DNA of 25,685 bases from Elusimicrobiota bacterium (GCA_016206405.1 JACQRQ010000216.1:1-25685), one strand, 5' to 3'. Counted from the stretch's first letter, positions 15,537-23,619 are shown. Made by a program: numbers and translations. The notes: generated from the letters alone by a model not told the origin.

Positions 15537-15951
15537 TCTTTTTTGCGACCATATCTTTCAGGGCGTCCAAAAGGCCGTTGATAAAGCGGCCGGAGTGCTC
15601 GGAAGAATACTTCTTGGCGATTTCAATGGACTCATCAATGATTACACGAACCGGCGTGTTGAGGTCGCTGGACATTTCATAGGCGGCCATGCGTAAAATA
15701 TTAAGGTCGACGCTGGTCATGCGTTCTAGAGCCCAGTTCTTGGCGCATTTTTGTATTTTTCTATCCAGCGCGGCGGCCGTCTTGTGAGCGCCTTCAAACA
15801 GCGCCTTGGCGAAGGCCAGCGTCGCCTCGTCCATGGGAGGCTCCATCCGGTATTTACAGGCGGCAAAAGCCTGGCCGGGCCTAAAATGGGCCGCGTCGAC
15901 CATATACAGCGCTTGCAGCGCCAGAATTCTAGCTTCCCTGCGATGTCCCAT
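15490..15951 (-). CDS. nusB: Transcription antitermination factor NusB
   Basis: NusB binds boxA RNA with NusE (S10) during rRNA antitermination. The 153-residue protein begins MGHRREARILALQALYMVD, a standard NusB opening. It also has the C-terminal helical core with MTSVDLNILRMAAYEM, PVRVIIDESIEIAKKYSSEHSGRFINGLLD. The Lys/Arg-rich tail (KKNVRPPTKTQKS) is what overlaps ligA. Its start lies 23 nt inside ribH. The ribH-nusB order is common in many phyla, which supports both assignments. Confidence 0.93.
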   Translation of the reverse strand: MGHRREARILALQALYMVDAAHFRPGQAFAACKYRMEPPMDEATLAFAKALFEGAHKTAAALDRKIQKCAKNWALERMTSVDLNILRMAAYEMSSDLNTPVRVIIDESIEIAKKYSSEHSGRFINGLLDALKDMVAKKNVRPPTKTQKSTAGD

Positions 15952-16405
15952 AAATCCGCCGCTTAAGCTTCAAGATGTCGAGCGCGGCCAGGGCGGCTTC
16001 GACGCCGCGATGCAAGCGCCCCCGGGTTCTCGCCTTCGCCTGCCGCTCCGTCGCCGGGGTGATGATGCCGAAAATGCATGGAACCCCGGTCGCCACCGAC
16101 ACGTCCTGCAAAGACTGGGCGCAAGCCGCGGCGATGTAGTCGTTTTGCGGGGTTCGGCCTTTTAGGATGGCTCCGATGCAGATGATGACGTCGAATTTTG
16201 GCGACCCGGTTTTCGTCTTCAAACGCGCCAGCGCGCCGGCGGCCCACGGAATTTCATAGGAGCCTGGAACGTTGAAAAGGCTGATTTGACCGGCTTTAAT
16301 GCCATGGCGCGAGAGGGTGCGCAGGCAGCCCTCCTTCAGCCGCTGCGTGACCTCGGTATTGAATTGCGCGACGACCAGGGCGATGCGGGCGATGGGCAAA
16401 GTCAT
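15929..16405 (-). CDS. ribH: 6,7-dimethyl-8-ribityllumazine synthase (active-site His replaced)
   Basis: The enzyme condenses dihydroxybutanone phosphate with the ribityl-aminouracil to give lumazine, usually as an icosahedral or pentameric shell. The 158-residue product is normal in length. Visible motifs are the substrate-binding FN (15-16), VPGSYEIP (46-53), the conserved CIGAILKG (76-83) and the C-terminal GVPCIFGIITPATERQA. In the family the segment reads G-x-T-x-H-x-D/E-Y, whereas here it is GRTPQNDY, so the His proposed as the acid/base catalyst is Gln87. The downstream Lys/Gly-rich ring contact (AGNKG) is also altered to RLHRG. The start codon overlaps the ribBA stop as ATGA, and the 3' end overlaps nusB by 23 nt. 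Context leaves little doubt about the role. Confidence 0.88.
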   Translation of the reverse strand: MTLPIARIALVVAQFNTEVTQRLKEGCLRTLSRHGIKAGQISLFNVPGSYEIPWAAGALARLKTKTGSPKFDVIICIGAILKGRTPQNDYIAAACAQSLQDVSVATGVPCIFGIITPATERQAKARTRGRLHRGVEAALAALDILKLKRRIYGTSQGS

Positions 16406-17628
16406 GGAACGCTCAGGTAATGCCCGAGTTTTTCTTTTTTGGCCTTGAAATAGCGCCGGGTGTGGGCGGTCGCCGGAATCTGGATGGGGACGCGTTTGGT
16501 GACATGCAGGCCGTAGCCATCGATTCCCACGATTTTTCTCGGGTTGTTGGTCAAAATTTGTATGGAACTGAGACCCAAGTCCGACAAAATTTGGGCTCCG
16601 ATCCCGTATTCCCGCAGGTCCGGCTTGAATCCTAAGGCTTTGTTGGCTTGAACGGTGTCCAACCCCTGGTCCTGGAGCACGTAGGCCTTTATTTTATTGA
16701 GCAGGCCGATGCCGCGCCCTTCCTGGTTGAGGTACAGGATCACTCCCAGGCCCCGGTGGGAGATGATCTGCATGGCTTTGCGAAGTTGGTCTCCGCAGTC
16801 GCAGCGCATGGAAAACAGGGTGTCGCCGGTAATGCAGGAAGAATGAACCCTCACCAGCACGTTCTTTTTGCGCGCCACGTCTCCGGCGACGAGGGCCAAA
16901 TGCTGCTTGCGGGTCAATTGCTCCTCGTATAAGTGCAAATGAAAGTCGCCGAACTGGGTGGGCAGTTTGGCGCTGGCAAGGCGCGAGATCAACCTTTCGT
17001 TTTTTCGCCGGTACTCGATAAGGTCCCGGATGGTGATCAGGCTCAAGCCGTGCGCCTTGGAAAAAGCCGACAACTGGGAAATCCGGGCCATGGTCCCGTC
17101 GGAATTTAGGATCTCGCAGATGACTCCGGCCGGCTCAAGTCCCGCAAGGCGCGCCAAATCTACGGCCGATTCCGTGTGGCCGGCGCGCACGAGCACGCCG
17201 CCGGCCTTGCTTCTGAGGGGAAACACATGTCCCGGCCGCACGAGGTCATCGGCCGTGGTCTTCGCGTCCAGAAGGGTTTTGATGGTAGCGGCCCTGTCGT
17301 GAGCGGATATTCCGGTCGTCGTATTTCGCTTGGCGTCGACGGATACGGCGAAAGCGGTGTCTTTGCCGGGGACTCCGGGATGGTGGGGATCGACCATCGG
17401 GTAGAGCTTAAGCTCGTCCAGTCGCTCGGCGGTCATGGGAGCGCAAATCAAGCCGCGGCCGTGGTGGGCCATAAAATTCACGGCCTTGGCAGTCACCTTT
17501 TGCGCGGCCATCACCAAGTCGCCCTCATTTTCGCGCCCGGGGTCGTCCACGACGATCACCATTTTGCCGCGGCGAATGTCGCGCAATGCCTCAGGAATTG
17601 TCGAAAACTTTCTTTTTTGTGCCGGCAT
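16402..17628 (-). CDS. ribBA: Bifunctional DHBP synthase / GTP cyclohydrolase II
   Basis: It makes both precursors of riboflavin: 3,4-dihydroxy-2-butanone 4-phosphate from ribulose 5-phosphate, and the pyrimidine from GTP. The 408-residue fusion has RibB at the N-terminus, with DDPGRENEGDLV (28-39), HHGRGLIC and TTTGISAHDRA, then RPGHVFPLRSKAGG. RibA is at the C-terminus, with the zinc-site segment CITGDTLFSMRCDCG, the NQEGRGIGL loop and a LTNNPRKI block. All key blocks are intact in both halves. The N-terminus overlaps the ribE 3' end by 38 nt, and the stop overlaps the ribH start. Confidence 0.95.
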   Translation of the reverse strand: MPAQKRKFSTIPEALRDIRRGKMVIVVDDPGRENEGDLVMAAQKVTAKAVNFMAHHGRGLICAPMTAERLDELKLYPMVDPHHPGVPGKDTAFAVSVDAKRNTTTGISAHDRAATIKTLLDAKTTADDLVRPGHVFPLRSKAGGVLVRAGHTESAVDLARLAGLEPAGVICEILNSDGTMARISQLSAFSKAHGLSLITIRDLIEYRRKNERLISRLASAKLPTQFGDFHLHLYEEQLTRKQHLALVAGDVARKKNVLVRVHSSCITGDTLFSMRCDCGDQLRKAMQIISHRGLGVILYLNQEGRGIGLLNKIKAYVLQDQGLDTVQANKALGFKPDLREYGIGAQILSDLGLSSIQILTNNPRKIVGIDGYGLHVTKRVPIQIPATAHTRRYFKAKKEKLGHYLSVP

Positions 17629-18244
17629 TTTTCACCAAGCTTTTCAACGACTCGAAACAATAGCGCGCAAGCGGATCCGCCTCCAGGTTGACCGTCCGCC
17701 CGGTTTTCTTAAACCCAAGCGTCGTATTTTTGAGCGTGTGGGGCACCAGCGTTGCCTCGAAACTGCGGCCGGCGGCCCGGTTCACCGTCAAGCTGACCCC
17801 ATCGACCGCGATGGAGCCTTTGACGGCGACATAGGGCTTTAGCGATTGGGGAAACGAAAAACGCATGAGCACGCATTCCTTCAAGCCGCGGCGGCTCAGG
17901 ATTTCGCCGCGGGCGTCCACATGCCCCGTGACGAAATGTCCCCCGATTGGATCCTCCGGCCTCAAGGGGCTTTCCAAGTTGACCCTGTCGCCGGGCTTGA
18001 GCTCGCCCAAGTTCGTCCGCATGAAAGTCTCGGGGCTGACGTCAAACACCAGACGGCTGACCTTCGCCGGCGGTCGTTTCTTGCCATGGCCGGACGGCGG
18101 CAATTGCCCAGTGACCGTCAAGCATGTGCCGTTTACGGCCAAGCTGCCGCCCAGGGGCGCCGCGATGTCCCGGCATCGCAGGCTCAGCTTTCCGCCCCGG
18201 ATGGATTGAACCACCGCTAAACTTTGAACGATTCCGGTAAACAT
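17591..18244 (-). CDS. ribE: Riboflavin synthase, alpha chain
   Basis: It dismutates two lumazines to riboflavin. The 217-residue protein begins with the invariant MFTGIV. It shows the two lumazine-binding repeats, each with its signature (VNGTCLTVT in the first, VDGVSLTVN in the second), plus GGHFVTGHVD in the middle. A ~10-residue insertion (SGHGKKRPPAK) sits between strands of repeat 1, and a basic tail (GTKKKVFDNS) overlaps ribBA. Its ATG lies 28 nt inside the end of ribD. Confidence 0.94.
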   Translation of the reverse strand: MFTGIVQSLAVVQSIRGGKLSLRCRDIAAPLGGSLAVNGTCLTVTGQLPPSGHGKKRPPAKVSRLVFDVSPETFMRTNLGELKPGDRVNLESPLRPEDPIGGHFVTGHVDARGEILSRRGLKECVLMRFSFPQSLKPYVAVKGSIAVDGVSLTVNRAAGRSFEATLVPHTLKNTTLGFKKTGRTVNLEADPLARYCFESLKSLVKNAGTKKKVFDNS

Positions 18245-19338
18245 TGTATGAAGATGTCGGGGCCGAGTTGCTTGGCATGCATCGCGCCGGGCAAGTAAGC
18301 TTGCCGCAGGGTGCCGACGCCTCTGCCCTCAAAGAAGGTCGGAGCCCCGTCCCCTCCGATCAACTTCGGGCCGATGAAGAGGTTGATCTCGTCCACCAGA
18401 CCGGCGCTCAATAAGGAAGTGTGCAGCTTGGCGCCCCCCTCCGCCAGCAGCCGCGCCACTCCCCTTTGGGCTAGGCGCGCCATCAAGTCCTTCAAATCCA
18501 GGCGGCCGTTTTGGGATGAAGCGACGCACACGGCTTCAATATGATTTTTGAGCGGAAGACGGCCTGAATCGAAGCTCTTTTGGGAGGTCGCTATCAATGT
18601 CGGCGCGTTCGCGTCGAACACCTTGGCCGAGGCCGGAATGCGCAGGCGCGCGTCTAAAATGACGCGCAAAGGATTGGGGCCTGTGCCGTGGCTGGTCAAG
18701 GAGGGATTATCGCGCAGGACGGTTTCGGTGCCGACCAGCACTGCGTCAGCGCGCGCGCGCAGCCTATGCGCGCAGCGCCGGGCGCCGTAAGAGGTGATCC
18801 ATTTGGAGTTGCCGGAGGCGGTCGCCATTTTACCGTCCAATGTCACCGCGGCTTTCAGGATGACATACGGCCGCTTTTTCAGCACCCAGGTCGCGAATGG
18901 AGCGTTGAGCGCGAGGGCCTGCCGCGCGAGATTTCCGTCGCGCAGCCGCACCCGAATTCCGGCGTCGCGCAGCCGCCTCAGGCCCTTGCCTGCCACCACA
19001 GGATTGGGGTCCTTCATCGCCACGACCAATTCTTTGATCCCGGAAGCGATTAGAGCGTCGGCGCAGGGCGGCGTTTTGCCTGCGTGGCAGCAGGGTTCTA
19101 GATTGACGTAGGCTGTGGCGCCGCGGCTGTCATCCCCCGCTTTCCGGAGAGCCGCCGCCTCCGCATGCGGCCCTCCGAAGCGCTCATGAAATCCCTCAGC
19201 GATGATTCTGTTGTTTTTGACCAGCACGCAGCCGACCAGAGGGTTGGGACTGACCGCCGATCCTCCCCGCCGGGCCAACGCCAAAGCGCGGGACAACCAA
19301 CGGGCATCCCACTTGGAGATTTCTTTTCCGGAAAGCAT
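18217..19338 (-). CDS. ribD: Bifunctional riboflavin deaminase-reductase
   Basis: It deaminates and then reduces the GTP-derived pyrimidine. The 373-residue protein has the zinc deaminase motifs HAEAAAL (58-64) and PCCHAGKTPPC (82-92), where His58, Cys83 and Cys92 bind zinc and Glu60 acts as proton shuttle. The C-terminal reductase domain has LKAAVTLDGKMA, SYGARRCAHRLRARADA and LLAEGGAKLHTSLL. The ATG at 19338 is chosen; a TTG at 19356 would add six residues. It heads the ribD-ribE-ribBA-ribH-nusB-ligA-purH run. No FMN riboswitch-like fold is recognisable upstream. Confidence 0.94.
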   Translation of the reverse strand: MLSGKEISKWDARWLSRALALARRGGSAVSPNPLVGCVLVKNNRIIAEGFHERFGGPHAEAAALRKAGDDSRGATAYVNLEPCCHAGKTPPCADALIASGIKELVVAMKDPNPVVAGKGLRRLRDAGIRVRLRDGNLARQALALNAPFATWVLKKRPYVILKAAVTLDGKMATASGNSKWITSYGARRCAHRLRARADAVLVGTETVLRDNPSLTSHGTGPNPLRVILDARLRIPASAKVFDANAPTLIATSQKSFDSGRLPLKNHIEAVCVASSQNGRLDLKDLMARLAQRGVARLLAEGGAKLHTSLLSAGLVDEINLFIGPKLIGGDGAPTFFEGRGVGTLRQAYLPGAMHAKQLGPDIFIQCLPESFKV

Positions 19339-19350
19339 AAAAATATTGAA

Positions 19351-19378
19351 GCGCAAAGGTATTTTATCATTTTTGCGC
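19351..19378 (-). promoter_or_regulatory. ribD promoter -10 box inside an inverted repeat
   Basis: GCGCAAA (19351-19357) and TTTGCGC (19372-19378) form a perfect 7-bp inverted repeat with a 14-nt centre. On the minus strand the centre contains TAAAAT (19366-19361), a plausible -10 box giving a leader of roughly 16 nt before the ATG at 19338. The arrangement could be an operator for a dimeric repressor or just a small hairpin. Confidence 0.35.
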
Positions 19379-19412
19379 CTTGGAAACCGGCGGCGGCTCA
19401 GGACTTCCTTTT

Positions 19413-19490
19413 GGGCAATGGGCCCAAAGTCCTAGGCGAAATTGCCCTTGAGACCCTGGCCGGGCGGCTGAGTTGGGCGCATAATACAAT
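19413..19490 (+). promoter_or_regulatory. Intergenic stem-loop and possible promoter before the exported 201-residue protein
   Basis: GGGCAAT (19413-19419) pairs with ATTGCCC (19441-19447). The 21-nt loop begins GGGCCCAAAGTCCTA, related to the palindromes at 4653-4713 and 11931-11942. Downstream, TACAAT at 19485-19490 is the best -10 candidate for the next plus-strand gene and would leave a leader of about 45 nt. Confidence 0.35.
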
Positions 19491-19542
19491 AGAGGATCGG
19501 GGGTCTTATATGCCGGTGAGAAATCTTGGGATGGGGGAATTC

Positions 19543-20148
19543 ATGCGGTGTTTGAGGAAAAAATCCTGGGTTGCGGCTGCCTTCGGGATTTTGGCCTCAG
19601 CCGGGGCGGCGGGATGGTGCGGTTTGCCGCAGGATTATCAAAGCGCGGTGAGCCGCACGCGCCAAATGAAGCATGAGCGGCTGGCGCAGTGGTCCGACCA
19701 AATCATCGCCGTTTATGACAAGACGGACCGCTATTACCAAGAAATTTCCGGCCAGGAAGCTGCCGGAAGCCTGTTCGGCGCCCGCGAAACGACGATCGCC
19801 GAGAGCTTGAGGCTGCTTCTGGTGGACCGGGAAACGGCCATGCGCAGTCCCGCCGGCCTGATTTCCGGAGGAATGCTGCATGAGGCCAAGCGGATCTCTC
19901 AACGATTGAAGAAGCGTCAATATTCCAGCCGCAGCTTGCAGAACGTTGAATTCGCCTTGGAAATGGCGAAAAAACATCTCTTATGTTTGGAGAAGAAAAT
20001 ACGCGCGGAAGCGAGAACCGACAACGGCGAGCAGGTTCAAATTCGATGGACAGCATCTCAAACCCTCCAGGCGATCCTTCGCGATATTGACGAGGTTTTG
20101 GCCCAGGCTCCGCGCTTTGCTTTGTCCGGCGACGTAGAAGTTTTCTGA
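19543..20148 (+). CDS. Small exported protein of unknown function, 201 residues
   Basis: I do not recognise a family. The ATG at 19543 follows a G-rich Shine-Dalgarno-like stretch (GGGGGA) and opens a signal peptide: basic MRCLRKK, hydrophobic ~8-24 (WVAAAFGILASAGAAGW). An in-frame ATG at 19531 would add four residues. A cysteine at 26 follows the hydrophobic core, but Gly-Trp before it does not fit a lipobox. The mature part looks mostly helical and charged (YDKTDRYYQEISGQ; RISQRLKKRQYSSRSLQNVE; QTLQAILRDIDEVLAQAP), suggesting a four-helix or coiled-coil periplasmic protein. It lies 253 nt upstream of the lipid-modification cluster, on the same strand. Whether it belongs to that unit is unclear. 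Confidence 0.6.
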   Translation: MRCLRKKSWVAAAFGILASAGAAGWCGLPQDYQSAVSRTRQMKHERLAQWSDQIIAVYDKTDRYYQEISGQEAAGSLFGARETTIAESLRLLLVDRETAMRSPAGLISGGMLHEAKRISQRLKKRQYSSRSLQNVEFALEMAKKHLLCLEKKIRAEARTDNGEQVQIRWTASQTLQAILRDIDEVLAQAPRFALSGDVEVF

Positions 20149-20401
20149 TCCGGCCTCCAAATCATTGTTTTAGCCTTAACCTGAATTCTGCCCGGCAGGA
20201 GACGCCGATGGCATGAACGTTGCATCGCTGTCTCAAGGCTTTCTGTTGGGACTTGGCGGGCCGCCATGCGCGTGATCACCTACGAATTCTGCTTTCTCCC
20301 CGTGTTTGTCTGCGATAACTCTGAAAGACTGCGCCGAATCGACTCCGAAAACGCAGCCATGATTCCGAATCGGGCGGCCTTGCCTTGGGGCAGGAGGGCC
20401 C
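20149..20401. other. Longest intergenic gap, no gene seen
   Basis: I find no convincing coding frame, RNA gene, repeat or TATAAT-like box here. The last bases contain a good Shine-Dalgarno (GGAGG, a few nt before the ATG at 20402). The four-gene unit downstream therefore has a normal leader, unlike the leaderless-looking genes elsewhere in the window. Confidence 0.4.
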
Positions 20402-22138
20402 ATGCGGGCGACTGAGGCCGGGGTTTCCAGAAGTCTTCGAGCCTATGGCTGGGTGTTTTTGACCGCCGGGGCCGTCTTCATGCTTTTTCCTGAGCCTCTT
20501 TTGCAGCGGCTTTATGACTTAGCGTTTTGGCTGCCGGGGGCGCGGCCGTTCGGCGAAGGTTCGCGTTCGCTTTGGCTGTGCATGGCCGGAGCGATGATGG
20601 CCATGATAGCCTACCTCGCTTTCGCCTTGTCTCGTGATCCGGAGCAGTACTCCGCTTGGAACACGTTGCTTCTTGCCAAAGCCGTCTCCACCGCGTTTTT
20701 TACGATATTTGCAGCCACTGAGAGAAATTCCCTTTTCCTGATTGGATCGGCCGTCGATGGACCGATCTTGAGCCATTTGTGGATGTTGCGCCTTCGTCAG
20801 GCGAAGGCCGAAATCGGCGACCCAGGCGAAGCGTGGCGCTCGCGCGCGGCCGGCCGCAATCCTTGCCGGCACGAGGTTTGGTTCGTCAAAATCAACGACC
20901 CCGTGACGCGCAACGCCCTCTGGGTCCGCTACACGATTGACGGGGATCAGCCGACATTGAAAACCGCTTTATGGTATTCGATTTTCGACTCAGAACGGCA
21001 AGAGGTGCTCAGCGGTCGATGGGAGGAACCGGAGGGAAACATCGAGCTTGGAGGCAAAAAAGCCGTATGCCGGTTTGGGGACAGCGTTCTGGAGCGCGGC
21101 TCCGCCCGCGCCCGGGGCCCCAAGGCGTCTTGGGATTTATCCTGGGAAGACGGCCGGTCGCCGCCTTTTAGGTTTGTGCCCGAAGCTTTGGTTGCCGCGG
21201 GCCTAGCTGGCGTCGTCTACGACTCGGTCCTCAGTTCGGCGCGATTCCGGGGCGAATTCCGGTTGGGGGACCGGCTCTATTCATTTGCCGGAGCCGCCGG
21301 CAGCGTCGGACATCTGTGGGGCGGGCGGATGGGCGATAACTGGCGCTGGGCGCACGCGGTTTTTCCCGCCGCGTCTGAGGGCAAAACGGCGGTCTTCGAA
21401 ATTCTCTCGGCCCGGAGCCGCCTGGGGCCTTTCACCGGCCCGAGATGCACCGCCGCTCACCTTTGGTTTGAGGGCAAGCATTACGTCTCAATCGGACTGT
21501 CGGCGGCGCGCCGCAACGCCGTTTTCGGCGGGCCGGCAGGCTGGGGGTTTCGTGTTCATTTTGGAAAAATGATCGCCGAAGGCAGGTGCCGGCCTCAGGA
21601 GGTCATGACCGCCGATATACCATACGCGGGCACGGACGGCGCCAAGTTGAATTGCAGCAATTGCACGGCCGGGGAATTGCGGTTGAGTCTCCGGACTTTG
21701 GAAGGAGGATTCATCGCGGAGTTCGGGACCCGGGACTCCGCCGCGGTGGAGACGGTGAGCCCCGGCGTTTCCGCCGGTTGCCTGCAGGCTTTTGCCCTGG
21801 CCTATGCGCGGCATATCCAGGCCGGGGCAAACGCCGATGAGTTGCGCGAGCGCTTGGAACGCCGCCTGACTCTCTTGCCGGTTTGGGCCAGGTGGCTGGC
21901 TTGGAGCGGAGCCTTCGCGATGCGTTGGATGCTGCCGGCGCTGCTGCTCAAACGGGCGCGGCGTTTTGAAAGTCTTGACGAGACGGAGGCCGAGGAGTTT
22001 CTCCTCCGGCTGCAATGCAGCGGCAATCCAGCGATCAAGGTCTTGTTCCTGAGCGTCAAGTCGCTGCTGCTGCCGGCTTGTTACGGCGGCTGCGGGCGCT
22101 TGGAAAAAATGGGCTTTTTGGGACAGGGACGGCGATGA
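20402..22138 (+). CDS. Membrane protein with a lipocalin-like (CrtC/AttH/tocopherol-cyclase-like) domain and C-terminal GMC-partner-like tail
   Basis: This 578-residue protein appears to have three parts. Residues ~14-128 hold three or four hydrophobic segments. Residues ~155-475 resemble the lipocalin-like clan of hydroxyneurosporene hydratase (CrtC), AttH and tocopherol cyclase. They open with HEVWFVKINDP (157-167) and NALWVRYTID, and contain the H-x-W-G-x-R plus W-x-W-x-H block (GHLWGGRMGDNWRWAHAVF, 303-321). The C-terminal ~85 residues (LLPVWARWLAW to the end, with TEAEEFLLRLQ and LFLSVKSLLLPACYG) resemble the helical small-subunit-like segment that accompanies bacterial GMC oxidoreductases. 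The next gene is exactly such an enzyme, overlapping by 4 nt. A GGAGG site precedes the ATG. The reaction is unknown; the best guess is action on a hydrophobic isoprenoid or lipid at the membrane. The family assignment rests on motif resemblance only. Confidence 0.6.
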   Translation: MRATEAGVSRSLRAYGWVFLTAGAVFMLFPEPLLQRLYDLAFWLPGARPFGEGSRSLWLCMAGAMMAMIAYLAFALSRDPEQYSAWNTLLLAKAVSTAFFTIFAATERNSLFLIGSAVDGPILSHLWMLRLRQAKAEIGDPGEAWRSRAAGRNPCRHEVWFVKINDPVTRNALWVRYTIDGDQPTLKTALWYSIFDSERQEVLSGRWEEPEGNIELGGKKAVCRFGDSVLERGSARARGPKASWDLSWEDGRSPPFRFVPEALVAAGLAGVVYDSVLSSARFRGEFRLGDRLYSFAGAAGSVGHLWGGRMGDNWRWAHAVFPAASEGKTAVFEILSARSRLGPFTGPRCTAAHLWFEGKHYVSIGLSAARRNAVFGGPAGWGFRVHFGKMIAEGRCRPQEVMTADIPYAGTDGAKLNCSNCTAGELRLSLRTLEGGFIAEFGTRDSAAVETVSPGVSAGCLQAFALAYARHIQAGANADELRERLERRLTLLPVWARWLAWSGAFAMRWMLPALLLKRARRFESLDETEAEEFLLRLQCSGNPAIKVLFLSVKSLLLPACYGGCGRLEKMGFLGQGRR

Positions 22139-23619
22139 CTGACAACTTTGACTTTGTGGTGGCCGGAAGCGGGGCGGGAGGAGCATGCGTCGCGGCGCGG
22201 CTGGTCCAAAGCGGCGCCCGGGTTCTGGTTCTGGAAAAGGGGGGCTTTGCGCGGCCCGAGGCGGACGCGGCGGATGCGATCGGCCGGTACTACGGCTCAA
22301 GCGGCCTGTCTTGCGCGTTTGGAAATACCATCCTTCCGATTCCGACCGGCACGACCGTCGGGGGAACCACGACCATCAATTCAGGGACTTGCCTGCGCCC
22401 CCCTGAGAACCTGCTCAGGCGTTGGGAGGCCGCGTCTTCCGGGCGGTTCCGGGCGCGCGAATTCGAACGATTCGTCGATGAGGCATGGGCAGCCCTCAAG
22501 GTCAGGCGCGCGCCTGAAAACACCATGAGTCGCTGCACAAGTCTGGTCATGGACGGCCTTAAGCGCTTGGGCGTTCGTTCCGGCGCGCTTTTGGACCGGT
22601 GCGAGGACGGCTGCGTCGGCTCGGGGCGGTGCTGCTTCGTTTGCCCCAGCGGGGGCAAGCTGACCTCCTACAGGGCTTTTTTGCAGCCCCTAAACGACGA
22701 CCGCCGTCTGCGCCTGAGGCGGCGCAGCCAATTGATTTCCGTGCGTCCTGCGCGCCTTCCAGGAGAGCCGGTGCGCTTGCGTTACGTCGAGCTTGACACG
22801 GGCGCCGCGCGAACGGCGCAATGCCGCGCCCTGGTTTTGTCGGCCGGGGCTTTGGCGACTCCGTACTTCGTTCGCCGCTACAACCTCGGCGCCGGGGCAT
22901 CGGCGGCGGGCGACGGCTTGACGGTGCACCCGGCGTCCAAGATATTCGCCTATTTCAAGGAGCCCGTCGAAGGATGGCGGGGAGTGCCCCAGGGGTTCGG
23001 CTTCTCCGACCCCGTGGATGAGGCCATCCGCTATGAAGGCGTATACACGCCGCCTGAAATCGCCGCGATCACGCTGCCGCTGGAGGGACGCCGCCTGCGA
23101 TGGTGGATGGACAGGTACCGCAACGTGGCGACCTTTGGCTTCATGATCCGCGATGAGGCTCGCGGCAGAGTCCGCTATCCCGTGGGACCCGCGCATCCCT
23201 TCGTTCGCTACGGCCTGGCGCCCGAGGATGCGCGCCGGATGGTCCGCGCGGCGCGGTTCGTCGCGGAGATATTCTTTGCGGCCGGAGCCGAAAGAGTCGT
23301 TTTGCCCTTTAACCGGCCGGACAACGAGGTGGCCGGACTCAGGGAGCTTCAAGCCTTTGATTTCCAGGGAGTCAACTCTCGAGAGCTGCACATGATGGCA
23401 TTTCATCCGCTCGGAACGTGCGCGATGGGAAAAATTGTGGATGAAAACTTGCGCGCTTGTCCGGGAATCTACCTTTGCGACGGTTCGGTGGTTCCAGAAA
23501 GCCTCGGAGTAAACCCCCAAATCACCATCTACGCTTTTGCGCTGCGCTTGGCCGCCCATTTGACGGAAAAAATGCTGGCGACGGCCGGCAAGGAGGGCTT
23601 TCATGCTCGAGAGCTCTAG
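22135..23619 (+). CDS. GMC-family FAD-dependent alcohol oxidoreductase
   Basis: The 494-residue flavoprotein has the Rossmann GSGAGG (11-16) after FVVA and the acidic end of beta-2 (LEKGG). TTVGGTTTINSGT (73-85) is the GMC signature region. The C-terminal catalytic segment has His424 in FHPLGTCAMG, and Asn460 in LCDGSVVPESLGVNPQITIY. A cysteine-rich insertion (CEDGCVGSGRCCFVCPSGGK, 156-175) resembles the long-chain alcohol oxidase / cholesterol-oxidase-like branch of GMC enzymes, not glucose oxidase types. Substrates in that branch are large hydrophobic alcohols. The ATG at 22135 overlaps the upstream TGA as ATGA and begins the N-terminal beta strand directly, so the longer open frame from 22015 is rejected. 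The 3' end overlaps the next gene by 17 nt. There is no signal peptide, so it should act on the cytoplasmic side of the membrane. Confidence 0.85.
   Translation: MTDNFDFVVAGSGAGGACVAARLVQSGARVLVLEKGGFARPEADAADAIGRYYGSSGLSCAFGNTILPIPTGTTVGGTTTINSGTCLRPPENLLRRWEAASSGRFRAREFERFVDEAWAALKVRRAPENTMSRCTSLVMDGLKRLGVRSGALLDRCEDGCVGSGRCCFVCPSGGKLTSYRAFLQPLNDDRRLRLRRRSQLISVRPARLPGEPVRLRYVELDTGAARTAQCRALVLSAGALATPYFVRRYNLGAGASAAGDGLTVHPASKIFAYFKEPVEGWRGVPQGFGFSDPVDEAIRYEGVYTPPEIAAITLPLEGRRLRWWMDRYRNVATFGFMIRDEARGRVRYPVGPAHPFVRYGLAPEDARRMVRAARFVAEIFFAAGAERVVLPFNRPDNEVAGLRELQAFDFQGVNSRELHMMAFHPLGTCAMGKIVDENLRACPGIYLCDGSVVPESLGVNPQITIYAFALRLAAHLTEKMLATAGKEGFHAREL

Noticed and set aside
19339..19500. Possible FMN riboswitch upstream of ribD
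   Set aside because: Read on the minus strand, the region lacks the conserved RFN sequence blocks; only short palindromes are present.
19615..19620. Lipobox at the first cysteine of the 201-residue exported protein
   Set aside because: The residues before the cysteine are Ala-Gly-Trp; Trp at -1 does not fit signal peptidase II sites.
22015..22134. Longer start for the GMC oxidoreductase
   Set aside because: The extra 40 residues overlap the conserved tail of the upstream protein, and the FAD-binding strand begins right after the ATG at 22135.
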